From Mucidula mucida (lineage: Eukaryota; Basidiomycota; Agaricomycetes; Agaricales; Physalacriaceae), in contig JADNYV010000040.1 in NCBI GenBank assembly GCA_015501055.1, positions 186,001 to 250,000 on the forward strand: 64,000 nucleotides of DNA, in the 5' to 3' direction. Below are positions 46,088-55,077 of the stretch, piece by piece. How positions within the stretch are numbered: position 1 is the first letter of the stretch; each line of letters begins with the position of its first letter. The translations under genes were made by a program, and so were the position numbers. The notes under the pieces are model-generated. The model was not told the origin of the DNA. It did no database searches and saw only the letters and a program-made list of their open reading frames with translations.

Positions 46088-47704
46088 ATGCCTCGCTTTC
46101 CATCAAGAACCTGGCACTGCAGCCTTGATCTGCACCGCCTTGCTCTGCCGAGCCGGTGTGCTTGGCTGCGACCTTATTCCGCTGCAGTCGTGCCCTCCGA
46201 CGCGCAGAAAAAGACGATATACGCGCTCTCGACGCCCCATGGTAAAGCGGGCGTCGGCGTCGTGCGCGTGTCCGGCCCCGACGCGCTCGACGTCTGGCGC
46301 TCGATGGTCAGGACACCACATGCCACCACCGCCCCGGAGCCGTGGAAAATGCACCGCTGTGACATTGTGCACCCGCGCAAGCAGCAGGCGGTACTCGACA
46401 GTGGACTGGCTGTGTTTTTCCGAGGTTTGCTTAACGTTGCTTCTTGACTTGATCTCGCGTTAATAATTGTATGTAGGACCGCGGTCATTTACGACAGAGG
46501 ATGTATTGGAGCTGCATATACATTCTGGCCGTGCTATTATCTCATCCGTGCTTGGCGCGCTCGCAGCGATAGACGTCTGCAGACCCGCCGAACCGGGCGA
46601 GTTCACCAGACGCGCCTTCATGGGCGGCCGCTTGGATTTGACTCAAGTCGAAGGCCTCAAGGATCTCATCGACGCCGATACTGAAATTCAAAGAAAAGTT
46701 GCTTTGACAGCTGCCGAAGGCTCGATGAAATCGCGTTACGAACACCTGCGCCACGAAATAATAAAATGTCTAGCCAACATTGAAGCTATTATCGATTTCG
46801 GTGACAACGACGACATCGAAGAGGGCATCTATGAGCAATGTAACGCGTTACCTCGGCATCTCGTTCATACCTAAAGCATTCCAGCCAGGTCTCGCGTCAG
46901 AAGCTTGAGGGACACCATCAAAGAGCACCTCTCCGACAATCGACGCGGAGAAATCATGCGCTCCGGAATCCGACTCGCCATCTTCGGTCCCCCAAACGCC
47001 GGCAAGAGCAGTTTGCTCAACTTTTTAGCGCAGCGGGAAGCAGCCATCGTCACACCCGTGCCCGGAACAACACGAGATATCCTAGAACTTTCTCTTGACC
47101 TGGGCGGGCTTCCTGTAGTCATATCCGACACCGCTGGCTTGAGGCCCACCAATGATCTCGTCGAAAGCATCGGCATCCAAAGGGCGAAAAACGCGTTCGT
47201 GTCACCTGCTTTTCATTCAGCCTTCACTAAGCTCTCATTAGCGTCCAGGCAGCTGACGTCTCATTATGTGTCCTCGCCCTCGATGAAATGGGCTCAAGCT
47301 TTACGATCCCCGCGTCGATAAAAGAGCTAATTACCGCTGACACCTTCTTTCTACTCAACAAGGTTGACCTTGTGTCTAGCCCCTTCGAGAAACCCAGAAA
47401 CTCTTGGGTCACCAGTCTCAACGACGGCCGTGGAACTAGTGAATTCTTGGACGAGTTTTCCGCGGCGCTGCAGGAAAAGTATGATTTGAACGATACACAA
47501 GCACCTCTGATTACACATGCCCGCCATCGTGTCCATTTGCAGGATGCTTTGACGTTCTTGGAAGCTTTTTTGGACACGGACGATGTCGTGGTGGGTGCCG
47601 AGGAGCTGCGCTATGCAGCGCAGGCTATCGGAAAAGTCTCTGGCGTTATTGATATTGAAGAGCTACTGGACTCGATCTTTAATGATTTCTGTATTGGTAA
47701 ATAA
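46088..47704 (+). CDS. MSS1: Mitochondrial tRNA modification GTPase (MnmE/MSS1)
   Basis: Forms the wobble-uridine modification of mitochondrial tRNAs together with Mto1. The N-terminal part is an import-type leader (MPRFPSRTWHCSLDLHRLAL), then the tetrahydrofolate-binding domain YALSTPHGKAGVGVVRVSGP and RSFTTEDVLELHIHSG, PGEFTRRAFMGGRLDLTQVE. The G domain has G1 FGPPNAGKSSLLN, G2/G3 VPGTTRDIL and DTAGLRPTND, and G4 LNKVDLV. The catalytic C-terminal Cys motif is FCIGK. Introns lie near 46425-46475, 46836-46882 and 47197-47248. The frame is intact throughout. Confidence 0.95.
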
Positions 47705-47827
47705 AGTACATTTGTCTGGGCGGTTGACCAGCAATCGCCTGAATACCATTCTTCTTCTGTAAGCCAGTCAGTCTCCACCAAGACCCGGACGGGTCCGCCA
47801 CTTTGAGTTTCCCATCTAGATCCAAAA

Positions 47828-48058
47828 GGCGGCATGCTCTTCGTGACTGACCACGTAGGGGAGAATCCAGATGAGACGGCGCCTTTGCGAGAGATGTATG
47901 GTGCTATAGTGGCGCACCCGGTCCAGCTTGGAGACGACAAATCTTTCAAGAGGCTGGATTGAAGAGTTTCGAGTTTGAGCCTATTCAGGGTGGGGTTTTG
48001 GGGTCGAGTGTTAGGGATTGATAAGTCCAAGTCCTTTGTTCTTGGCCAAGGGCTTAAA
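47828..48058 (+). pseudogene. Methyltransferase relic C
   Basis: Matches the 3' third of methyltransferase copies A and B: GGMLFVTDHVGENPDETAPL, then YGAIVAH, then a stop, then codons reading KSFEFEPIQG and FLAKG in other frames. Only this segment is present. It sits between the MSS1 stop and DIB1. Confidence 0.8.
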
Positions 48059-48179
48059 CAGGTACTTGCGATGTTGACAATGATAATGTTCGGCTTCTCG
48101 GCACAGGACCCGATCTGTTGTCAATAATGATTTCCTCTCTTTTCCAAATACCTCCATCCTCAACTTTGAACGACCACCA

Positions 48180-48877
48180 ATGTCTTATTTTCTCCCTCAT
48201 CTTCCATCTGGCTGGCACGTAGACGAGGCCATCAAATCCGAGGAAGATCGCGTCGTCGTCATTCGCTTCGGTCATGACTGGGACAGCCAGTGCATGACGA
48301 TGGACGAAACACTGTATTCCGTGGCAGAGAAAGTGCAGAACTTTGCCGTCATCTACCTCTGCGATATCACAGAAGTTCCCGACTTCAACAAGGTCCGCAC
48401 ATCCGCGCTGTCCGCCTGGCTTCGGCCTGATCCCGTCTACTACAGATGTACGAGCTCTACGACGCGTGCACGGTCATGTTCTTCTACCGGTGAGGCATGC
48501 TGGTCTCTTTGCCCTGTTCTCCGTGGACTTACGGCACTCACGTAGGAACAAACATATTATGATTGATCTGGGCACTGGTAATAACAACAAAATGTACGTA
48601 TCCTGACCACTTTCACGACACGCTGGGACTGATCGCCTTATGTTTTCGAAGAAACTGGGCTATGGACAATAAACAAGAGGTGCTACTTGACCTTGTGATA
48701 TACCACACCGGCTCAACGTCCTTTACAGATGATTGATATAATTGAGACAGTGTATCGTGGCGCCTCGAAGGGTAGAGGTCTTGTCGTGTCGCCGAAAGGT
48801 CAGAGCTTTGTTCTCATTCGGAAGAGATTCCTACTCACATTCTTATTTCAGATTATTCTACGCGGTATAGATACTGA
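48180..48877 (+). CDS. DIB1: U5 snRNP protein DIB1 (Dim1/TXNL4A, thioredoxin-like)
   Basis: Essential 15-kDa thioredoxin-fold protein of the U4/U6.U5 tri-snRNP. MSYFLPHLPSGWHVDEAIKS opens the protein. VVVIRFGHDWDSQCMTMDET, FAVIYLCDITEVPDFNKMYE, YDACTVMFFYRNKHIMIDLG, TGNNNKINWAMDNKQEMIDI and GLVVSPKDYSTRYRY complete 142 residues, the standard length. Six exons are joined by GT-AG introns of about 50-65 bp and all phases agree. It is one of the most conserved eukaryotic proteins, and the reading here is intact. Confidence 0.97.
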
Positions 48878-48910
48878 CCCTGTCGAGTTTATTCCGCGGC
48901 TAGGACCTCG

Positions 48911-49258
48911 ATGGGAGACTCAAAGTGGCGTGCACTGGGTAGTAGGGAGAAAGACATTATGTCTTGTATACAACGGCATTTCCCCTGCAAGTTCGCCTTT
49001 GGGGCCTCTGAGCGTGTGTACAAAGGCTTTCATCTATTTGAGAGAAACCACAAGTCATTCGATATTAGTTTCCTGATTTTTGGAGTGAATCGCTCGTCCG
49101 TCACAAACGATATAGCTTCTCGGACTGGGTCGGAGTTTGTCTCTCGACAACTCAAGCTTAGGACACTTGACAAGCTTGGCCCTTGCGTAGAGGGCGTCAA
49201 GAAGTGTCGGGACAGTAACAGGACGGCAGCGGTGTCAGAATCTATCCTTGAACGTTGA
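48911..49258 (+). CDS. Possible small orphan gene
   Basis: An open frame of 115 codons starting MGDSKWRALGSREKDIMS with no recognisable domain. Its first 20 bases recur, inverted, at about 47797-47820, where the copy would read MGNSKWRTR before diverging. It may be noncoding 3' flank of DIB1. Low confidence. Confidence 0.25.
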   Translation: MGDSKWRALGSREKDIMSCIQRHFPCKFAFGASERVYKGFHLFERNHKSFDISFLIFGVNRSSVTNDIASRTGSEFVSRQLKLRTLDKLGPCVEGVKKCRDSNRTAAVSESILER

Positions 49259-49369
49259 ACCGTGTGTTTAGCGCATTTCTATACTAGCTTGGCCAGGTGT
49301 TGACGTTCGACCAACGCGACTACTACTTGCCTGAGACTCTCACGTGCCTTCTTTTTTTCTACTGCCATC

Positions 49370-50041
49370 ATGCCCGCCGTTACACTATTCTTTGAGCTTC
49401 CCAACACGCAGCATGGTCTCGCAACGCTACAAAATTGGAACCAGGACTGGGAGACTCTTCTGCAGAAAGGTCTCATTACCCCCTTCGTCGTCCTTTCTGA
49501 CATGACGAACAGCTGGCGTGTTGGGATAGACGAATTGTATCTGGCGTACTCTTTTCTTCACAGCTCTACCTGCAAAATCCAGTCGCGCATGAGCCTTCGG
49601 GCTATGTACTACTACGGGAAGCACCACAAGATCATCTGCGGGAAACCGATGAATTTAGAAACCGCCCTCGCATCCGCCCTCCCAAAAGTCACTCCGCCAG
49701 GCCAGGAACCTTCATCGCCCAACGGCGAGGCAGAGGTGCCACTCAACGTCCCTCCTCCTGAGGACGGCTTCCAGTGTAGCATCGCGCTAATGAAGCACAT
49801 TCAATACCTTAACAAGTTCCCCAAAGTTGATCTCCTCATCCGCACGGGTCCCGCATCGCAGAACGAAACCCAGATGGACATTCCCTACCCGCCCGTGCAG
49901 AGCATGTTCCGTATCGTGCGCAACGAGGCCATGACGACGGGCAGCTTGATTGGCGTGGCAATGGTGTGTATCGAGCTCACGCTCAGGAACCGAACGATTC
50001 CCGGATGCAAGGATCAAGGATCGTACTCATTGGAATATTAA
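49370..50041 (+). CDS. Intronless orphan protein of 223 residues
   Basis: A single uninterrupted frame starting MPAVTLFFELPNTQHGLATL, with GC-rich third positions that support coding use. I recognise no domain. A Tyr/His-rich patch (RMSLRAMYYYGKHHKIICGK) is followed by a Pro-rich linker (PPGQEPSSPNGEAEVP) and a second ordered half (SIALMKHIQYLNKFPKVDLL through AMTTGSLIGVAMVCIEL). It has no signal peptide and no clear membrane span. Most recognised genes in the window have introns, so an intronless orphan between a relic and a transposon may be a recent arrival. Function not assigned. Confidence 0.6.
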   Translation: MPAVTLFFELPNTQHGLATLQNWNQDWETLLQKGLITPFVVLSDMTNSWRVGIDELYLAYSFLHSSTCKIQSRMSLRAMYYYGKHHKIICGKPMNLETALASALPKVTPPGQEPSSPNGEAEVPLNVPPPEDGFQCSIALMKHIQYLNKFPKVDLLIRTGPASQNETQMDIPYPPVQSMFRIVRNEAMTTGSLIGVAMVCIELTLRNRTIPGCKDQGSYSLEY

Positions 50042-50562
50042 GCACGCCTTACGGTTTTTGACCCAATGCACTGGGTATTCCGGCCAAAAATCTCTGGAAA
50101 AAGAATTCCAAGAGAGGGAGTTTGAGAGAGTACACCAAGGTCTTGATTAAGCTCAGAGAGCCTGGTCAACACTGTAAAAAAGCAAAAAAAATCTCCCGCT
50201 GCCGCGGAATCGGCGCGGCGCACGTTCTGTACCAGTGATGCCTACGAAAACACGAAGTTTTATATCCACAAAGGTCTACATCACGCTGTAGCAGGACTGC
50301 AGCTAGTATCACGAGTTCCTGCCATGAAACAGCTAGAAAGACAGTATGTATAGTAGTGGGAGTGCGCGCGGGCGATGGCAGGTAAGTCGCTGACTAATCA
50401 AGCCGGACTTACCTGCCATTCGCCAGATTCGGCCATGGGCAGCGCTCCTTCAATAGAATGACTTTCAAAGTTGGTAGTACCAAGACAGGTTAATCATTTT
50501 GAGTAGCTAACTGGCTGCTGGAGCGGCCCACCGTCTCGAAAGAACAAATTTCGCGCTGTGGG
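50042..50562. repeat. Intergenic with GGCAGGTAAGT hairpin
   Basis: At about 50373-50425 two arms of about 19 bases (GGCGATGGCAGGTAAGTC and GACTTACCTGCCATTCGCC) are complementary with one mismatch around a 17-base loop. The same GGCAGGTAAGT core recurs as an inverted pair at 51221-51272, on the far side of the hAT element. No gene is seen. Confidence 0.6.
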
Positions 50563-51210
50563 TAGTGCTGCCGCAAGTTCGAGGCAACTTGAACCCTGAA
50601 CTCGACTCGACTCGCTCGTTTACAGAAAAGGAAGGCAAGGCAGCGAGTTTCTGATGGACTTGCAAACTTACCTCGCCTCGGTTCCATAATGGGACAAGGC
50701 GGAGTTTAGATAGCAATCATCGTCTTACCCGTCATGTACTCGTAACTCAATCGACTCTTTTCACTCATTCCCTCTGCTGTGTGACACGATGAGGGGAAAG
50801 GCGGGTGGTGTCCACCGCCTATATATATTGGCACGGTGTGCTGTGCTTAGCAACCGATGCTCTCAGTTGTTGACATACCACCCGAAACCATAGAATATCT
50901 TATAGCACACGGAAAGATTACTGAACTAATGGATATGCTTCGGGAAGCACCATTGGCATCATAGATGACACTATTTCTAGTTATAATGGATTTTAATACT
51001 GTATATACTTCTCAGTACGGTGATAATACATCTATTCTTCAACTACATTTCAGCCTGGCAGCCTGCAGATGCCGCACAGCCGAGTTCCCGTTTTGGTCAA
51101 CGAACTCGAGGTCGCTCGCTCCCAACTCGGAACTTGACTCGCCTCGACCAACCAAGCTTGCCAGGGTCATCGAACTTGAGCTCGCCTCGACTCGACTCGC
51201 GGCAGCACTA
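50563..51210. mobile_element. Non-autonomous hAT-type element 2
   Basis: Ends TAGTGCTGCCGCAAGTTCGA (50563) and, complementary, GACTCGCGGCAGCACTA (51210) match those of the element at 38620-39236. An 8-bp duplication GCTGTGGG flanks it at 50555-50562 and 51212-51219, with one extra G on the right. It is 648 bp, has no transposase, and is rich in subterminal GACTCGACTCG-like repeats. Confidence 0.8.
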
Positions 51211-52027
51211 GGCTGTGGGACTTACCTGCCACTGCCTATTCGGGAAGCCGATCAACGGCATGGCAGGTAAGTACCCAGCTGATCGGGTAATAAACCCGCC
51301 TGCCCAAGCCTTGCAGTTCTTCGATGAAATGTGACCTCCTAGCTAGGAGCAATTACAGAGTCATTCGCCCAAGTATGACCTGATCTACGGTGAGCCTTAC
51401 GAGCCGCATGACCGTTGGCTTGTCATAGGTTCCGATAACTATCAAACTATTGTGTTTGATATGTAGACCTCCCTTTGGTGCGGACACTGCGGAGGAGCAT
51501 GACAGACAAATCACATCGGCAGCTGCCGTGACTGGTGTCGCGAAGAACGTATCGTTATACTTATGAGGCGGGCAAAAGGTTCGGGTCGTGCGACAGCTGA
51601 TTGTATCTTGATGACGCGCAACGCGCTTGTTTTCTGCGTCAACCATGCTCTTGCAGCAGAGGAGGAGCTCCTTCTTAACCAGACCCAGGACAATGGAAGT
51701 CGGTAGGTAAATCAAGACGTGCAAGGTGCGCGTTCCTGCAATGGCAGGAAGGCGACAGTATTACGGCGCGTACTATTCATGTTCAATAGACGCCTTGTTA
51801 TAGTGCTTTTTGTTTACGGACGCAACATCGTGAGCATAGGGTCGTCCATGTCCGTGCTGTGCAGCGGGAAGCCACTGGTAGACCATTCTCACTGTCTATC
51901 ATCACCGGTATCATTGTATCCCTGCCGTCTTTCAAAATGCAAGTTGTCACAACATTCTCATTTCCGCGAGTACATGTTTGTGAAGTGTATTGGCCGAGCC
52001 ATCAAATACTTGTTGGCGCGACAAAAT
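51211..52027. other. Intergenic with GGCAGGTAAGT inverted pair
   Basis: Right of the hAT element the pair GACTTACCTGCC (51221) and GGCAGGTAAG (near 51262) repeats the motif seen at 50379-50416. A minus-strand stretch, 51575-51400, reads PPHKYNDTFFATPVTAAADV onward without a stop but has no recognised family. Relic D lies inside this interval. Confidence 0.45.
51607..51678 (-). pseudogene. Methyltransferase relic D
   Basis: The minus strand reads GLVKKELLLCCKSMVDAENKR. This matches GLMEKELLPHCKS and MVDAYNKRATA of copy B, with the intervening ILGVDISQG codons deleted. The rest of the gene is missing or unrecognisable. Confidence 0.7.
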
Positions 52028-53833
52028 CATTCTCGATACTGGAACGAAGCTTGTGAGTTATAGCAACGAGAAGTCTTTGAAGTATGACATACTGTGTAGG
52101 CGTTGGAACAGCAGTACTCGGACCTGCACATAAATGAACTGGATCTACATAGACTGAAATGCGCACCTGGATCAGCAGTGATGGAAGGAAATTCTTCCTC
52201 TTCACACTACAAAGAAATTCGTCAACGCATTCCAAGGCTCACACATAAACATACCGATGCCTCGATATCATCGAGCGTCTTGCCTGCTGGGAGATGCGCA
52301 TCTGGAATAGAAAACTCAACAGGTGCGCCAATAGCCTCGGAACAATCCGTCAACAGGTACTTGTCCTGGCCTACTAGCGCGATCTTTTCCATCGCCTTTT
52401 TGAATCGCGGTGCGATCTGTTCGGGGTGTTCTATCCATCGTGTCAGCCAGCCACAAGTTGACACTTCAAGAGGACGCGCACTTATGAATGATTGCCATCG
52501 ACATGATGTTCGAGGGTCCCTATCCAAGCAAAGACTATAAGAAAAGAGACTGGAGCGAGGCGCGAACGTACCGGGCAAGCCGATGATCAGACATCAAGCG
52601 AAATTCACCATCAAGAGGCGACTTTGCTTCTCCTGGATGCTCACCATCACCCGGCCAGGCAGTACCATTGAGAAGGGTCTAAAACCAGAGTTCATCAACT
52701 TATTGTAGCAAATGATAACTACAAAACCAACCTCAACATAGAATTGCGCATCGAATGTTCCTGGGGTAGAATCCATGGGTGTGAAAGGAATGGTCTACGA
52801 GGCATGTCAGCGCAGTCGATATGTAACTCGCATGCATGCACGTACGGGGTCCACGTGCTCTTGGAACGCCACACTGTGACTCGCGAGAAGATCGACAAGT
52901 TCATTGGCGTTGAAGCCGGCGTCTTTGAATCGAGCAAGCAACTCGTCGACAGGCGCGCTTGCGCTGGGGAGAAGACTCTCTGGGGCAGCAGCTACAGCTT
53001 TCGGACGACCGGCGAAGAATTCCAGACGCGGTGCGCCAGGACAGATGGTCAATGCGACTGCGTTGGCAAATTGAATACTACAAAAGCGGCGCAGGTGAGT
53101 GGATATGACTACAGTTATAAGGTGAAAGAACTTACATGTCACCGTAGGAAACCCCATTCAGATCGGCGTAAATCCGTTCGATGCCCGCGATAGTCTGTAA
53201 ACCCTTGTTGCCAGCGTATCCCAATTCTGGAGAGGCAAAAGTCATGATAGACCCGTCTATCATGACCGATTAGAGCGTGTCATATGTTGTGAAAAGCAAC
53301 AATACCTGCGCCACCTCCGCTGTGGAATTGTTAGTTGCTTTAACCTCTTCATTTGATGCGCACGTACCCCCATTTACCCTGTTCAGTCAAAGCCGGTGAA
53401 TATCCAATGGCATCGTGGAATGCGAGCTACTCGGAATTGAGTTTGAAGACAGAATCAGTGAATGAACTAGTACGGACCCTAATGGCATCCGAGGCGACTT
53501 CGTCTGAGGAATACCCATCAAACTTCGTGATACCATCTTCAGATTTTCAGCACATACCGCATACGCTGTTGAACCTCGGAAAGGATAAGAACATGAGGCT
53601 AGCCTGTAAAATAGATACTTACAAGCCATGTCTAAGCTCGTCGTATAGACTATACCAGATACAGCACTGTGAAAATGAGCCAAGTGACGCAAAGTGATTC
53701 GTGGAATGCGACGAACTTTAGTATCAGAAACGACAGTTCCATCGTCACAAGTTTGATCGCGAGGAGCGACGAGGGCAGAAAAGACTGAAGACGAAAAGAG
53801 TGAGAGTACAAAAAGGATTGAAAGGAAAGCCAT
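52028..53833 (-). CDS. Class II haem peroxidase, secreted
   Basis: Extracellular fungal peroxidase of the lignin/manganese/generic peroxidase superfamily. The signal peptide is [20 protein letters not shown]. At least ten small exons are needed. They give [37 protein letters not shown] (distal Arg and His), GGGGADGSIM (calcium site), [33 protein letters not shown] (proximal His), [50 protein letters not shown] and [14 protein letters not shown]. The position of the catalytic Trp of lignin and versatile peroxidases is Asp. The manganese-site positions (versatile-peroxidase numbering 36, 40, 175) read Glu, Asp, Glu rather than Glu, Glu, Asp. The 3' end is uncertain: TGA 52028-52030, or earlier after another intron. 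Confidence 0.88.
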
Positions 53834-54451
53834 GGTAGCTCTTGGAGCATAGTAGGAAATAAGGAACGCGTTTAAGTAGGAATTTATTGAAGCGAGACTC
53901 GCGTCGAAGGTAGTCGGAGCCTGGGAAGACATCGTACCAATAGCACTTTGGATATTTGCTGTTCTGATGCCATGAACTGCTGGCATGAGGTGAACGCGGC
54001 CATCGGAAGATGGCCTAAAGTGACCTTGCGCGTCGTCTGGCGCAGCAATCCTTTCAAACTAGGCATCAAACACATTTGTTGTAATTATCCAGGGGAAACG
54101 CAGGTAGCGATGGACGATATACGCAGCGCAGGCGTCCATTGAAGCGCGACATGTTGTGACACGACTGTGCCGGAACGTTCGTTGCAGAACGTCCTTGTCT
54201 CGGTACCGTGTAAGGTCGCTCTGCGTTTCGAGAACAGACGTACTTTCTCGACCGCCCAGTGAACTGAAGGCTCCTGAGCAAGATCAATCATACGCGCCTG
54301 TGGTTAGAGACCTCCTGAGTCACCTGTACCAGCACGGAACCAGAATGTCGGTAAGCGCCAGCCAAGAGAGTGACAGGAGCGCTAAATGCATAGATGGAAT
54401 AGTGTACAGATTGCGCAAAGTAATATGATATTGATATATCAAGCCGTCGCG
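53834..54451. other. Intergenic, nothing assigned
   Basis: About 600 bp between the peroxidase start and the COX16 stop. Short frames only; peroxidase promoter region. No gene supported. Confidence 0.45.
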
Positions 54452-54928
54452 TTATGACTTTGATTTGTCGTCGGTCGGCGGCGGCGGCTCTGTCGGGGGT
54501 ACACCCCACTCTGGGAGCCCTTTCGGTCGCTGTATGCGCTTCGGCTCCCAATCGCTGTCCGATTCTGCACTGAGGCGCTGTTCCACAATTCAGTGACGCG
54601 CGATTGTAGAACACGGAGAACTCACATAATATTCCTCCCTGATGTCAAACTTTTTCCTGTTCTTCCTATCCAAGCCCATCTCCTGCTCCTTCGTAACCTG
54701 TGACGAATCATAATGAACAACTATCAAAAGCTTGGGAAGGGTGCTGACCGCTTGTAGTTTCTGATCTTGCAGGTCATACCGTGTTTGCGTAAATGGTGTC
54801 AGTGCGAAGGACGCACCGACCATGAGTAGACAGAATGGAATGCCAAAGATCAGCGGATTTTTGAGAACCATTTGGTTCAGTTTTGAAGGAGGCTTGCTGT
54901 TGAATGGTTTGCGTTGGAAGACTGTCAT
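54452..54928 (-). CDS. COX16: Cytochrome c oxidase assembly protein COX16
   Basis: Single-span inner mitochondrial membrane protein needed for complex IV assembly. MTVFQRKPFNSKPPSKLNQM leads to the membrane span KNPLIFGIPFCLLMVGASFA and the conserved FTQTRYDLQDQKLQAV. Across an intron comes VTKEQEMGLDRKNRKKFDIR, then EEYY. A last exon holds RLSAESDSDWEPKRIQRPKG and a Pro-rich end. Three exons, introns near 54598-54648 and 54697-54760, frame intact. The start at 54928 is preferred over the in-frame ATG at 54940 because family members begin M-x-VF. Confidence 0.92.
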
Positions 54929-55077
54929 GGTCGGAACCAAGTCGCGTCTGGGCCCGGAGTGACATCACCGACTTTACAACACTTCGCGTCTTGACTAGAA
55001 CGAAATCTATAATTCATGGGCAGAGTAAAAGTACACGGGTCTTCTAGTCAAAGTAGTACAATGCGGTTATTCAACGT

